From positions 28,949 through 92,948 of the forward strand of contig NZ_JACJTV010000021.1 of assembly GCF_014698845.1 (NCBI RefSeq): 64,000 nt of DNA, given 5' to 3'. This document shows positions 54,751 to 63,913 of this stretch, piece by piece. The position numbers and the translations under genes are program-made. The notes under the pieces were generated by a model. That model did not search any database. It was not told the DNA's origin and saw only the letters and a list, made by a program, of their open reading frames with translations. Position 1 is the first letter of the stretch, and each line of letters starts with the position of its first letter. The stretch is from Coleofasciculus sp. FACHB-1120 (GTDB lineage Bacteria > Cyanobacteriota > Cyanobacteriia > Cyanobacteriales > FACHB-T130).

Positions 54751-54785
54751 TTTGTAGGGTATTCCCAGGAGAAGCTGCTGCGTAA

Positions 54786-56066
54786 TTAGGCGCTGACTTG
54801 AGTGACCAATTCTAATTCTGGCGCGGGTTGTTCTTTTATTAACTGGGTGTAAAGGTCACTCAGTTGAGTCGCTACGCCATCCCAACTAAACATCTTCTCT
54901 ACCCGGACTCTTGCCTTCTTACCTAGCTGCTTGCGCCATTCTGGATTAGCGAGAATGCGGTCAATCGCGGCTGCAAACGCTGCGGCATCTTTCGGGGGTG
55001 CCAGTAAACCCGTTTCTTCGGGGACGACGGTGAACTGGAGTCCGCCGACATCACTAGCAACTACGGGCGTTCCCGAAGCCATTGCTTCAATTGCCACTAA
55101 ACCGAAGGGTTCGTAATGACTAGGTACGACACAAACATCAGCGGCGGCGTAGTAAGCGGGTAGGGTGTCGTCACCTAACCGTCCGGGGAAGCTGGTGATA
55201 TCTTGCAGTCCCAGTTCGCCGACAATTTTTTCGATGCGATCGCGCTCAATTCCATCACTTTGACCGGGACGAGAACCGCCGCCGATAAATAGCTTCAAGT
55301 TGTCCTGTTGGCGCATCTGGGACTTACCTACGGCGCGAACCACCGTTTCAATTCCCTTGCGTCGGTCAAATCGTCCCACATAGAAGACCATGTGGGTATC
55401 GGGGTCGATTCCCAGTTTCTCTCGTGCGGCTTCGCGGGTAACGGAACCAAACTTGCGAATATCGGTGCCGCAAGGAATGATATCGATGTTGCCTTTTGTG
55501 GAAACGAGCGATCGCATATGCTCTTTCTCTTGCGGACTGGTGGCAACAATCCGTTCCGCTGTCTCTAAAACTTTTCTTTCTACCTCTAGCCGAGTGCTAG
55601 CAATCAAAGGGATTGTCGAAACCGACTTATATTTAACCGCTCCCAAAGAGTGGTAAGTATGAATTTGCTTGATGGGTTGAACTTTCTTTAGCTCCATTCC
55701 CACCCATGAGGAGAGCCAGTAATTGGTGTGGACTACAGAATATTCGATGCCCTCTTGTTTCTGAAACTTGAGCATCTGTTCCACAAACACTGGCAGATAC
55801 TCAAACAAATTGTCTCTGGGAACAAACTCTTCAGGTCCAGCCGTTAAGCGAATCGTTCGACATCTAGAACTGTGTTGAACAATCGTGGGTTGATCGGGAC
55901 TAACTTTGCGAGTAAACATATCTACTTGCCACCCCTGTTGAGCAAGTGCCTCGCCTACCTGACGTACATAAACGTTTTGACCGCCAGCCTCTTCTTTACC
56001 GATTTCAATTGCCGGATCTCCGTGGACGGAAACGAGAGCAATGTGCTGGTTGTTTGTGGAAAGCAT
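54786..56066 (-). CDS. GT4-family glycosyltransferase (sucrose-phosphate-synthase-like)
   Basis: A 426-residue retaining glycosyltransferase of family GT4/GT-B fold. The start ALVSVHGDPAIEIGKEEAGGQNVYVRQV matches the UDP-glucose-dependent sucrose synthase/phosphate synthase type N-terminus. The donor-site motif is EPFGLVAIEAMASGTPVVAS, preceded by FYVGRFDRRKG and followed by VGGLQFTV. It could make a cell-wall or glycolipid product rather than sucrose; the acceptor is unknown. Start MLSTNNQ at 56066 has no strong ribosome site. Confidence 0.88.
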   Translation of the reverse strand: MLSTNNQHIALVSVHGDPAIEIGKEEAGGQNVYVRQVGEALAQQGWQVDMFTRKVSPDQPTIVQHSSRCRTIRLTAGPEEFVPRDNLFEYLPVFVEQMLKFQKQEGIEYSVVHTNYWLSSWVGMELKKVQPIKQIHTYHSLGAVKYKSVSTIPLIASTRLEVERKVLETAERIVATSPQEKEHMRSLVSTKGNIDIIPCGTDIRKFGSVTREAAREKLGIDPDTHMVFYVGRFDRRKGIETVVRAVGKSQMRQQDNLKLFIGGGSRPGQSDGIERDRIEKIVGELGLQDITSFPGRLGDDTLPAYYAAADVCVVPSHYEPFGLVAIEAMASGTPVVASDVGGLQFTVVPEETGLLAPPKDAAAFAAAIDRILANPEWRKQLGKKARVRVEKMFSWDGVATQLSDLYTQLIKEQPAPELELVTQVSA

Positions 56067-56711
56067 AATTTTTATCGGTTTTTTAACTTAACGACTTCCA
56101 GGGCAAAGCAGGGGTTGATATTCTACTCAGTTGCCTGTTTAGCCCACGAGAACTTAAGGAATCTTTACTTACTGTGCTTATAGCATAAACTTTGTTGTTG
56201 CTGATGAACATCAACTACTGGAGAGAACCTACTACCCGAGTTTATTCACCCTTCTGGGGGAGGACAGGGTATAATACGGCGTCATCACATCCCCCTAAAG
56301 AAGGGGATTTTTAACTCGAAGGGCAGATAAATAACGTCTCTAACGAATGGGTTCCCGTTTTTCCGTCCTCCGACAGTTAGGGAAGTGAGGATTTCTAGAC
56401 TGAATCGTGTAACGCGGAACTATTTAAATCGTCCAAGCTTGACGGACACTGGGTTATAACCAATTGGTGGATTTCCGTACCATTTATGCCGGGTTAGCTA
56501 ATAGGTAATTTATACTAAGGGGGCAAAAAATAAGCAAAGAGTCGCAACGGGGAGGATAAAGCATGGGTTTCCCGCGGCAAAGACTCACTCAGAAAGACTG
56601 ACTCACACAAAAAGACTGGCTCAGAATGACCAGGCATCGAAAAAAAGAAGATTTTTTTTGAATAGCAGTTCCGATTCATTGATCTCTGCTATTATGTATA
56701 TTCGTCACCTA
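56067..56711. other. 645-bp intergenic region before tRNA-Ser
   Basis: No conventional gene. It includes the hairpin and -10 element at 56270-56312 (listed separately). An ATG at 56563 with a very good GGGGAGG ribosome site starts a 12-residue frame (MGFPRQRLTQKD, then TGA), and the next residues in frame would repeat LTQKD; significance is doubtful. Confidence 0.4.
56270..56312 (+). promoter_or_regulatory. TATAAT box followed by hairpin
   Basis: TATAAT (56270-56275) is a perfect -10 element with a plausible -35 (TTCACC) 19 bases upstream. Immediately downstream, ATCCCC (56289-56294) pairs with GGGGAT (56303-56308) before TTTT. A short transcript or an attenuator is possible. Confidence 0.35.
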
Positions 56712-56803
56712 GGAGAGGTGGCTGAGTGGTCGAAAGCGACAGATTGCTAATCTGTTGTACGGTTGGTAACTCCGTACCGAGGGTTCGAATCCCTCCCTCT
56801 CCG
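56712..56803 (+). tRNA. trnS-GCU: tRNA-Ser(GCU)
   Basis: A type II tRNA of 92 bases. The acceptor stem GGAGAGG pairs with CCTCTCC, discriminator G at 56803; CCA is not encoded. The anticodon is GCT (56746-56748), reading AGC/AGU serine codons. A long variable arm (GTACGGTTGGTAACTCCGTAC) supports serine. The T arm GGTTCGAATCC is present. Confidence 0.97.
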
Positions 56804-57028
56804 TTTTAAAAGCATATTCAAGACAAAGCATACCCAAAAGAGGCAAGAGGGGAAGCTCAACAGCGAAAACCAGTCGCCTCACTCTTCACGCCTTAAATCG
56901 CGCCTTAGAGCGATCGCTTCTTCTACTAGCTAAAAAGCTGGCAGAAGATATGGCTGTATTCTTAAACAACTGAGATCAATTAAAATATTTGATTTCAATC
57001 GTGGACTGTTGAAGAGTTAAACACCCAA

Positions 57029-58396
57029 ATGAGCAGACCCGCTTCAGCCAAAAATATCAAACCGAGTTGGGCGATCGCCCTAGCAGTTACCACCATTACG
57101 ACAAGTTTTCTAACCGTTGCTTGCGAAAACCCCTCTCAAACAACGCCAGGTAATAACACGCCAACCAGTACAACCAGTAGCCCCGCCCAGACTACAGGTT
57201 CTACCCCAGCCACCAGCGGTTCCGGACTCAAGATTGGCTCACTGCTGCCGACCACTGGCGACCTATCTTCCGTAGGGCAACCCCTGCCAGATGCTATCCG
57301 CCTGTTAATAGACACCGTCAACAAGTGTGGCGGCGTCAATAGTCAGCCAGTCACATTTATTCCTGAAGATGACCAAACCGATCCCAACGCTGGCACCGCA
57401 GGAATGACCAAATTAACGGAAGTAGATAGAGTTGCTGGCGTCGTCGGTTCCTTTGCCAGCAGCGTTTCTAGTGCCGCCGTACCTGTTGCTGTCCGCAACA
57501 AGGTGATGTTTATCTCACCGGGTAGCACCAGCCCAGTCTTTACCGAACGAGCCAAAAAAGGAGAATTTCAAGGTTATTGGGCGCGGACAGCTCCCCCCGA
57601 TACCTATCAAGCTCAGGCTTTAGCAAAACTAGCTAGTGACAGAGGATTTAAGCGCGTTTCCACCATCGTCATCAACAACGACTATGGAGTTGGTTTTGAA
57701 CAAGAATTTGTACAAGCCTTTAAAAAATTAGGAGGCACTATTGTCAACAAACCAACTCGCTACGACCCCAAAGCCGCTACTTTTGAAAGCGACATACTAG
57801 AAGCGTTCAAGGACAAGCCTGATGCGGTAGCAGCAGTTGTTTATGCTGAAACCGGCAGTTTGCTCTTAAAATCTGCCTACGAACAAGGTCTAAGTAAAGG
57901 CGTCCAGGTGATGCTGACAGATGGTGCTTATTCGGAAGACTTTCCCGAACAGGTCGGCAAAACCAGCGATGATCAATTTATATTAACTGGGGCAATTGGC
58001 ACGGTTCCCGGTGCTAATGGCCCAGCACTGGCTGAGTTCACCAAGATTTGGAAAGAGAAAACCGGAAGGGGATTGAGCGCCTATGTCCCTCACGCCTGGG
58101 ATGCTGCCGCTTTGATGGTACTAGCAGCCGAAGACGCTAAATCAAATAGCGGCGAAGGCATTAAAAGTAAAATTCGTGATGTCGCCAATGCCCCTGGCAC
58201 AGAAGTGAGCGATGTTTGTCAGGCGCTAGAACTGGTACGGAAGGGTGAGGAGATTAACTACCAGGGAGCTAGCGGTAACGTGGATATTGATGCTAATGGC
58301 GATGTGGTGGGTAGCTACGATGTCTGGGCAGTGGAACCTACGGGTAGTCTAGCTGTGACCGGCAAAGTCAGCCCCCAAGTAGCAGTAACCAAATAA
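57029..58396 (+). CDS. ABC transporter substrate-binding lipoprotein (branched-chain amino-acid type)
   Basis: A 455-residue periplasmic binding protein of the LivJ/UrtA family. The N-terminus has a lipoprotein signal (SFLTVAC, modification at C32) and a Thr/Ser-rich linker. The body shows LKIGSLLPTTGDLSSVGQPLPDAIRL, the typical start of type I periplasmic-binding folds, and VSTIVINNDYGVGFEQEF and SAYVPHAWDAAALM farther on. The cargo may be amino acids, urea or another solute. No permease or ATPase gene is adjacent, so it is an orphan binder in this window. Confidence 0.92.
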   Translation: MSRPASAKNIKPSWAIALAVTTITTSFLTVACENPSQTTPGNNTPTSTTSSPAQTTGSTPATSGSGLKIGSLLPTTGDLSSVGQPLPDAIRLLIDTVNKCGGVNSQPVTFIPEDDQTDPNAGTAGMTKLTEVDRVAGVVGSFASSVSSAAVPVAVRNKVMFISPGSTSPVFTERAKKGEFQGYWARTAPPDTYQAQALAKLASDRGFKRVSTIVINNDYGVGFEQEFVQAFKKLGGTIVNKPTRYDPKAATFESDILEAFKDKPDAVAAVVYAETGSLLLKSAYEQGLSKGVQVMLTDGAYSEDFPEQVGKTSDDQFILTGAIGTVPGANGPALAEFTKIWKEKTGRGLSAYVPHAWDAAALMVLAAEDAKSNSGEGIKSKIRDVANAPGTEVSDVCQALELVRKGEEINYQGASGNVDIDANGDVVGSYDVWAVEPTGSLAVTGKVSPQVAVTK

Positions 58397-58412
58397 AAAG
58401 TAAGAAAGTACA

Positions 58413-58462
58413 AAGGCAAAAGAAACAGGAGAAACCAAATTTTTCTGTTATCTTTTGCCCTT
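58413..58462. terminator. Imperfect inverted repeat between convergent genes
   Basis: AAGGCAAAAGAAACAG (58414-58428 region) pairs with CTGTTATCTTTTGCCCTT with one bulge. It sits between the convergent binding-protein and barrel genes, so probably terminates both. Confidence 0.7.
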
Positions 58463-58476
58463 GATTTTTACCTTCT

Positions 58477-59451
58477 CTAGAAACCAGGGAAGGTGTAACC
58501 CACGCCCAGAATTAGTCCCACTGGCACTTCATCGCTTTGAAATCCGATATTTAGAGCTGCATTTGCTGTAAATTGCCGTGTCAAAGGTACATCGACGCCA
58601 CCCGTAACCAGGAAACCAATGTCGCTGTCATCACCCGTAGAAATCGTGACACCGCCACCCACGTAAGGGGCGAATCTGACGGGTTCAAACGGATCTGACT
58701 GTCGGATGTTAAAGTCGTAAGTCACTGGAAGCAGAAAGGTCGTATCGTCACCGAGTAGCACGGAAGGGCGTACAGACAACGTATTGGTTAGACCAATTTT
58801 GCTGATCACGGCGAAACTACCATCGCCCAAAGCACTATCACCCCCGAAACCAATATTGAAGCCAACCCCGACGTAGCTTCGACCGGCACGAGTGGCTCGA
58901 CCGAGTTCGATGTCGGTTTGAGCAATCTCAGAGTCATTGGGTAAGTTTGGAGTTTCAGCAGTTGGTTGCTGTGGTGCGGCGAGAGCGGCAGCAGAAGTGG
59001 TTACGCCGGGAAATGGTTGCGTAGTAGCAGTATCATCAGCCGCTGCCAAGGAGGAAGGCTCTGAAGCCACGGGCTTTGTGCTTTCTTCAACCAGCGTTGC
59101 ATCTTGGTACTCAGAGAGAATGACCGGCTGTTGGCTCAGATTATATTGTGTTGAGACCGGGGCTTGCGGTGCAGCCGGGACTTGTGGTGCAGCCGGAACA
59201 GTTGATTGGGTAATCGGTGTGACATCTGCCGACTTGACAACTGGCTTGACAACTGGCATACCCATTACTGTTGGCTCAGCGATCGCTTCAGATGCGGCAG
59301 GTTCTGAAGTCTCAACGACCGCAGGAGTCTTTTGGTCAATGACTGTGGCAGTGGACTGGGCTGTAGCTGACAAGCCACCGCTGAAAACTGTCAGTGCCGT
59401 CAGACCTAGTAAGAAAGAAACACGCTTAGAAAAGATTGTATTCACGGTCAC
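58477..59451 (-). CDS. Outer-membrane beta-barrel protein
   Basis: A 324-residue exported protein. Signal peptide VSFLLGLTALTVFSGGLSATAQ, then a Pro/Ala/Thr-rich linker (~150 residues). The C-terminal ~160 residues look like an eight-strand barrel: SYVGVGFNIGFGGDSALGDG, SVRPSVLLGDDTTFLLPVTYD, FAPYVGGGVTIS and a C-terminal aromatic residue (VGYTFPGF). The family resembles outer-membrane OmpA-like/porin barrels without the peptidoglycan-binding part. Function unknown; a nonspecific pore or scaffold is plausible. Confidence 0.85.
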   Translation of the reverse strand: MTVNTIFSKRVSFLLGLTALTVFSGGLSATAQSTATVIDQKTPAVVETSEPAASEAIAEPTVMGMPVVKPVVKSADVTPITQSTVPAAPQVPAAPQAPVSTQYNLSQQPVILSEYQDATLVEESTKPVASEPSSLAAADDTATTQPFPGVTTSAAALAAPQQPTAETPNLPNDSEIAQTDIELGRATRAGRSYVGVGFNIGFGGDSALGDGSFAVISKIGLTNTLSVRPSVLLGDDTTFLLPVTYDFNIRQSDPFEPVRFAPYVGGGVTISTGDDSDIGFLVTGGVDVPLTRQFTANAALNIGFQSDEVPVGLILGVGYTFPGF

Positions 59452-59836
59452 TCCTCAAAAACTTCCTCAAAAATCTACGAAAGCCAACCTTAATTGCCTA
59501 TTCTCTCGGAAATTATATTTCCCTGTCGTCAATTTAGGAAATTTTAAAAGAATTTGCTACCCACCAAGGAAGGATTATGCGCTGAAAGTGGCTAGTATTC
59601 GACGAAATTGATGTTGACAGGTGAAATGGAATAAAGAGGGTCAGAGGGTGATAAGAGAGATTTTTATTCCCGATTCCTAGGCTTTATCTCCAAAGCAGCG
59701 ATCGCAATTTCTAGACGTGGATGCTGGGGATGCGATTAATCGCTCACTTTGATTTTGATAACGAAGAAACCCTTTTTGACAGGAAAACGGGTTTCTTTGT
59801 CATTGATGAAGATCGCCTCTGTAACCGCAGATTGCA
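59452..59836. other. Intergenic region with hairpin
   Basis: A 385-bp spacer upstream of the barrel gene. It includes AAGAAACCC (59764-59772) and GGGTTTCTT (59789-59797), a 9-bp hairpin after the leftward serine hydrolase. The rest should contain the barrel promoter. No gene seen. Confidence 0.45.
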
Positions 59837-60778
59837 CTAGGTAAGGGTGTCCATTGCCGCTACAACTTGCTGGGAAACAAAGGGGAGAATCGCTTTGTTT
59901 TTACTATTTGCTTTGCCTTCGGTGAACACAATCAACAGATAAGGTTGCCGTGATGGTAGCTCGATATAAGCGGCGTCATGGCGAACTTGGCTTGTCCAAC
60001 CGGCTTTAGACCACAATTGGGCATTTGGAGGCAGTCCGCCACCTAAGAAACCCCGAACCTGATTTTCCTCATCGGGGGCTTCATCGTCTTCTGGATGGAG
60101 GCTGCGTTTCATCAGTCCCATCATTGCTTGCGATCGCCCAGAGGAAACTGCAACGCCTCCGACAATGGTATGTAGCAGCCTCGCCGTGGCGTTGGTCGTC
60201 ACCATATTGCGGTTTTCCCGCATCTCCCCTAAAAATGCCCGCTCTCGCCCATAGGGGCCGTCACCCCAAGGTTTTTGATTAACATTGATGGTTTCCATCT
60301 CTGTCCAGCCGAGGGATTGAAAGTAGCGATTCACGATATTGCGCTGCAACTGCCAGGTTTCAAACGGCCCCGGTGGCAACTCTGGACCGCTAGTGGTGCC
60401 AGTCAATACATCCAGCACCAAGCTGGTGGCGTCGTTGCTCGAATCAATAATCATGTCGCGGATGGCCCGCTCTAACTCCGAGGAAGTCTGGAGCATATTT
60501 TGTTCCAGCCACTCTTGTACAGCAACCAGATAAAACAGTTTAACGATGCTGGCCGGAAAGATTCGCTCAACGCCGCGATAGCTAAAGCCTCGGACTGGAT
60601 ATTTCCAAAATTCCTCTGAGCTGAGGGCACCGCCAGTATTGACGGGCACTGGGGGATCGTACACTACCCAGGTTAAGGCAATTTGGTTGCGGGCTAATCC
60701 CGGAAATTCTGCCCAAGTTGCTTCTAAAATGCGATCGCCTAATTTTTCTAGTTGTGCGTCTTTGTGAAAAAATGTCAT
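59837..60778 (-). CDS. Serine hydrolase, class A beta-lactamase-like fold
   Basis: A 313-residue protein of the beta-lactamase/transpeptidase-like fold. The SxxK motif is S77-I-V-K80 in FPASIVKLF, the SxN motif is DSSNDATSL, and a KTG-like KAGWTS lies near residue 260. No signal peptide is seen, which is unusual for a beta-lactamase or PBP, so a cytoplasmic hydrolase or peptidase role is possible. It is divergent from the NlpC/P60 gene, suggesting a cell-wall link. Confidence 0.85.
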   Translation of the reverse strand: MTFFHKDAQLEKLGDRILEATWAEFPGLARNQIALTWVVYDPPVPVNTGGALSSEEFWKYPVRGFSYRGVERIFPASIVKLFYLVAVQEWLEQNMLQTSSELERAIRDMIIDSSNDATSLVLDVLTGTTSGPELPPGPFETWQLQRNIVNRYFQSLGWTEMETINVNQKPWGDGPYGRERAFLGEMRENRNMVTTNATARLLHTIVGGVAVSSGRSQAMMGLMKRSLHPEDDEAPDEENQVRGFLGGGLPPNAQLWSKAGWTSQVRHDAAYIELPSRQPYLLIVFTEGKANSKNKAILPFVSQQVVAAMDTLT

Positions 60779-60859
60779 TTTTATCAGTTGTTATCAGTTG
60801 TCAGTTATCAGTGGTCAATTGTTCAATAGTTTGTACCACTGACCAACAACCACTGACCC
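60779..60859. repeat. TTATCAGTTG short tandem repeats
   Basis: The 81-bp divergent promoter between the hydrolase and peptidase genes is built of TTATCAGTTG, CAGTTATCAG and GACCCATGACC-like repeats, including inverted copies such as CAGTGGTCA and TGACCAAC. It must hold two promoters in very little space. Confidence 0.6.
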
Positions 60860-61543
60860 ATGACCCATGACTCATTCCGCGAGTACCAATGTCGAGTCAA
60901 TCTAAACCTCTATGATTCCCCCAGTTGTACTCGTTTGGCAACTCAGGCAGTAACCGGACGTCACTTGCGGATTTTGTCGCCAAAGACGGAGATATTGTCT
61001 ATCCAGGTTTGTCTGAGTGAAGATGACTATTCCGGCTGGGTGGCAATTCAAGACCTCAAAGAGATTGAGGAGGCTCAAACGGCCTACGAAGCTTATACTA
61101 TCTCCCCGACAGAAATTCAAAATCGCATACCCCAAGTCATTGCCTTTATGCAAGCGGCGATGCAACAGCCGAATTATTATCTCTGGGGCGGAACAGTCGG
61201 ACCAAATTATGACTGTTCCGGGCTGATGCAAGCCGCTTTTGCAGCCTCTGGGATTTGGTTGCCAAGAGATTCCTATCAACAGGAAGCTTTTACAGAATCG
61301 ATTGCGATTCAAGAGCTACAATCAGGTGATTTAATCTTTTTTGGCATCGGCGATAGAACAACCCATGTTGCTTTATACCTGGGAGAAGGACGTTATATCC
61401 ATAGTTCCGGTCAAGAGCAAGGTCGCAACGGAATTGGGATTGATGTCCTTTCGGAACAGGGAGATTCGATTAGTCAGGCGTATTTTCGGCAACTGCGCTC
61501 TTGCGGGCGAGTGGTTGCCAGTTATCAACCACAACGACAATAA
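60860..61543 (+). CDS. NlpC/P60 cell-wall peptidase
   Basis: A 227-residue C40 peptidase. An SH3-like N-terminal region (about 5-85) precedes the catalytic domain: C119 in NYDCSGLMQ, H169 in TTHVALYLGEG and H181 in YIHSSG. The layout is that of the Anabaena and Nostoc gamma-D-glutamyl-diaminopimelate endopeptidases of known structure, which trim peptidoglycan fragments. No signal peptide is seen, fitting the cytoplasmic cell-wall recycling role proposed for those enzymes. It is divergent from a serine hydrolase gene and 24 bp upstream of the GT2 gene. Confidence 0.94.
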   Translation: MTHDSFREYQCRVNLNLYDSPSCTRLATQAVTGRHLRILSPKTEILSIQVCLSEDDYSGWVAIQDLKEIEEAQTAYEAYTISPTEIQNRIPQVIAFMQAAMQQPNYYLWGGTVGPNYDCSGLMQAAFAASGIWLPRDSYQQEAFTESIAIQELQSGDLIFFGIGDRTTHVALYLGEGRYIHSSGQEQGRNGIGIDVLSEQGDSISQAYFRQLRSCGRVVASYQPQRQ

Positions 61544-61567
61544 GACACCAAAAGGTGGGAGGCAATC

Positions 61568-62593
61568 GTGTTAATTCCTGAAAGACTGGTAACGCAAAGC
61601 GAAATGTCTGCTGACGATATCCCCGATATTTCTGTAGTAGTGCCGGTTTATAACGAGGTAGAAAGTTTACCCCACCTAGTTGAAGCGATCGCAACCACTT
61701 TAATTGCGACGAATCTGAACTACGAAATTATTTGCGTGGATGATGGTTCCAAGGATGGCTCAGCACAATTGCTAAAATCTCTGGTGCAAACCCACAAAAA
61801 TTTAAAAGCAGTGCTTCTGCGTCGTAACTACGGTCAAACTCCGGCGATGTCTGCGGGGTTTAACTATGCGCGAGGCAAGGTGATTATCACAATGGATGGC
61901 GATTTGCAGAATGACCCGGCGGATATTCCTCGGCTCCTAGCAAAGTTAGAAGAAGGCTATGACTTAGTGAGTGGCTGGCGTGAAAAACGACAGGACGCCG
62001 CTCTGACTCGTCTGCTTCCGTCTAAAATCGCTAACTGGTTAATTGGGCGAGTCACGGGTGTAGAGTTGCATGATTACGGTTGTTCCCTAAAAGCCTACCG
62101 CTCAGAATTGGTGGCGGATATGAATCTTTATGGGGAATTGCACCGATTTTTACCAGCTTTGGCGTTCATTGAAGGGGCAAGAATTACTGAGCTGCCAGTA
62201 GGGCATCATGCCCGCCGCTATGGAAGCAGTAAGTATGGGCTGGGGCGGACATTCCGAGTCGTGATGGACTTGTTAACCGTCTACTTTATGAAAAAGTTCC
62301 TCACCCGCCCCATGCACGTCTTTGGGCTGTTTGGCATTATTGCAATGGCATTGGGGACGCTGCTCGGTCTGTATTTAACGATTTTAAAAGTGGGTTTCGG
62401 TCAGAGCATTGGCGATCGCCCGTTATTGATTTTGGCGGTCGTACTGCTAGTGACGGGTGTGCAATTGTTTTCTTTTGGACTGCTTGCGGAATTGTTAATG
62501 AGAACTTATCACGAGTCTCAGGGCAGACCAATCTATCGGGTGAGGGAAGTTGTTGGGCCGAATGTTAACAATAGTAAACAAAGGGAAGGCTAA
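61568..62593 (+). CDS. GT2-family glycosyltransferase with C-terminal membrane helices
   Basis: A 341-residue protein of the DPM1/ArnC/GtrB type, which transfers a sugar to a polyprenyl phosphate. The N-terminal catalytic domain has SVVVPVYNEVESLP, DDGSKDGS and TMDGDLQNDPADI; the QxxRW-like region is SGWREKRQDA. Two hydrophobic helices follow near 235-310 (HVFGLFGIIAMALGTLLGLYL and PLLILAVVLLVTGVQLFSFG). Starts with GTG at 61568 preceded by GGGAGG. It is 24 bp after the NlpC/P60 gene and 22 bp before the MFS gene, so probably an operon. Confidence 0.93.
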   Translation: MLIPERLVTQSEMSADDIPDISVVVPVYNEVESLPHLVEAIATTLIATNLNYEIICVDDGSKDGSAQLLKSLVQTHKNLKAVLLRRNYGQTPAMSAGFNYARGKVIITMDGDLQNDPADIPRLLAKLEEGYDLVSGWREKRQDAALTRLLPSKIANWLIGRVTGVELHDYGCSLKAYRSELVADMNLYGELHRFLPALAFIEGARITELPVGHHARRYGSSKYGLGRTFRVVMDLLTVYFMKKFLTRPMHVFGLFGIIAMALGTLLGLYLTILKVGFGQSIGDRPLLILAVVLLVTGVQLFSFGLLAELLMRTYHESQGRPIYRVREVVGPNVNNSKQREG

Positions 62594-62615
62594 AAGTGTA
62601 AGAAGGAATTAAGCT

Positions 62616-63857
62616 TTGAAAGTTTTTTGGACGCTAGAGCCGCCCAGTCGTCGCAATCTGTTGGTTTTATTTACGGCTGGGCTATTATTTTGGTCTAGTA
62701 TGGCTTCTTTGCTCCCGACGCTGCCGCTCTATATCGAGGATGTGGGCGGCACGACGCAGCAGATTGGGATTGTCATGGGGTCATTTGCCCTCGGACTGGT
62801 TCTGTGTCGCTCGTGGCTGGGGCGTTTGGCAGATCGACGCGGTCGCAAGGTGGTCTTGCTGATTGGCATGACCGTGGCAGCGATCGCGCCTTTGGGCTAT
62901 CTAGTTGTTAAATCAATTCCCCTGTTAATGCTGCTGCGAGCGTTCCACGGGATTAGCATTGCGGCTTTTACGACGGGTTACAGCGCCTTAGTGGTTGATT
63001 TGTCCCCAGTCTCCAAGCGGGGTGAGTTAATTGGCTACATGAGCTTGGTAACGCCGGTGGGGATGGCGATAGGGCCAGCAGTTGGGGGTTATATCCAAGC
63101 TGGGATTGGTTACACGCCGTTGTTTCTGCTCTCTTGCGGACTAGGAGCGATCGGTTTAGTTTGTGCCAATCAAGTCAAAGAACCCCGAATCGTCCACGAG
63201 ACAACCGATTCATCTGCCGATTCATCCGAAACTCAACAATTTTGGCGGCTCCTAGCAAGTCCTCGTTTAAGGATTCCAGCTATAGTGTTGTTGCTGACTG
63301 GTGTAGCGTTTGGAGCGATAAGTACCTTCGTACCTTTATTTATTAAAGATGCCAAAGTTGACTTAAATCCGGGGTTATTTTACACAGCAGCAGCGATCGC
63401 GTCTTTCATTTCCCGCATCATCATTGGTCGCGCTTCTGACCGTTACGGACGCGGAATTTTTATCACTGGCAGTATATTCAGCTATGCATTGGCAATGCTG
63501 ATGCTGTCTCATGCTTACACTGCCCGTAGCTTTTTAGTAGGCGGTTTTTTGGAAGGCGCAGGAGCGGGAACATTACTGCCGATGATGATTGCCTTGATTT
63601 CCGACCGTTCCTCTCCCCAAGAACGAGGCAGAGTTTTTGCTTTGTGCATCACGGGGTTTGATGTCGGGATAGCGATCGCGGGTCCTGTTTTGGGTTTCAT
63701 TGCCGAACCCATTGGCTACCGAGCAATGTTTACCATTACGACGGTTATTTCATTCCTGGCGCTGATTATCTTCGCTACCTTATCCAGCAAAAATTTATCC
63801 CATTCCCTCCGCTTTGCTTTCGGACGTGAAAAGGATGTCTATGCCTTGAATAAGTGA
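62616..63857 (+). CDS. MFS transporter
   Basis: A 413-residue major facilitator with twelve predicted helices. The cytoplasmic loop 2-3 motif is GRLADRRGRKVVLLIG, and a second copy in the second half reads GRASDRYGRGIFITG. The helices are visible from NLLVLFTAGLLFWSSMASLL to the end. It resembles multidrug or sugar efflux pumps, substrate unknown. Start is a TTG at 62616 with AAGGA upstream; there is no ATG at the beginning. It follows the GT2 gene closely. Confidence 0.9.
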   Translation: MKVFWTLEPPSRRNLLVLFTAGLLFWSSMASLLPTLPLYIEDVGGTTQQIGIVMGSFALGLVLCRSWLGRLADRRGRKVVLLIGMTVAAIAPLGYLVVKSIPLLMLLRAFHGISIAAFTTGYSALVVDLSPVSKRGELIGYMSLVTPVGMAIGPAVGGYIQAGIGYTPLFLLSCGLGAIGLVCANQVKEPRIVHETTDSSADSSETQQFWRLLASPRLRIPAIVLLLTGVAFGAISTFVPLFIKDAKVDLNPGLFYTAAAIASFISRIIIGRASDRYGRGIFITGSIFSYALAMLMLSHAYTARSFLVGGFLEGAGAGTLLPMMIALISDRSSPQERGRVFALCITGFDVGIAIAGPVLGFIAEPIGYRAMFTITTVISFLALIIFATLSSKNLSHSLRFAFGREKDVYALNK

Positions 63858-63913
63858 GTAGCGATCAAGAGGCTGAACTCGCTGGACGAGAGATATAGCT
63901 ATCGCCATACAAG

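Larger units (their letters stand above)
54296..54785. other. AT-rich intergenic region
   Basis: About 490 bp between the GAF kinase and the glycosyltransferase, both leftward. It contains the tandem CACAAGTACAAAG repeats and, at the far end, the glycosyltransferase terminator. It should also include the kinase promoter. No gene seen. Confidence 0.45.

Noticed and set aside
58937..59611. A 224-codon rightward open frame opposite the outer-membrane barrel gene
   Set aside because: It is a reverse-strand shadow of the Ala/Pro/Thr-rich linker of the real gene, with a skewed Gly/Ala/Ser composition and no recognisable domain or ribosome site.
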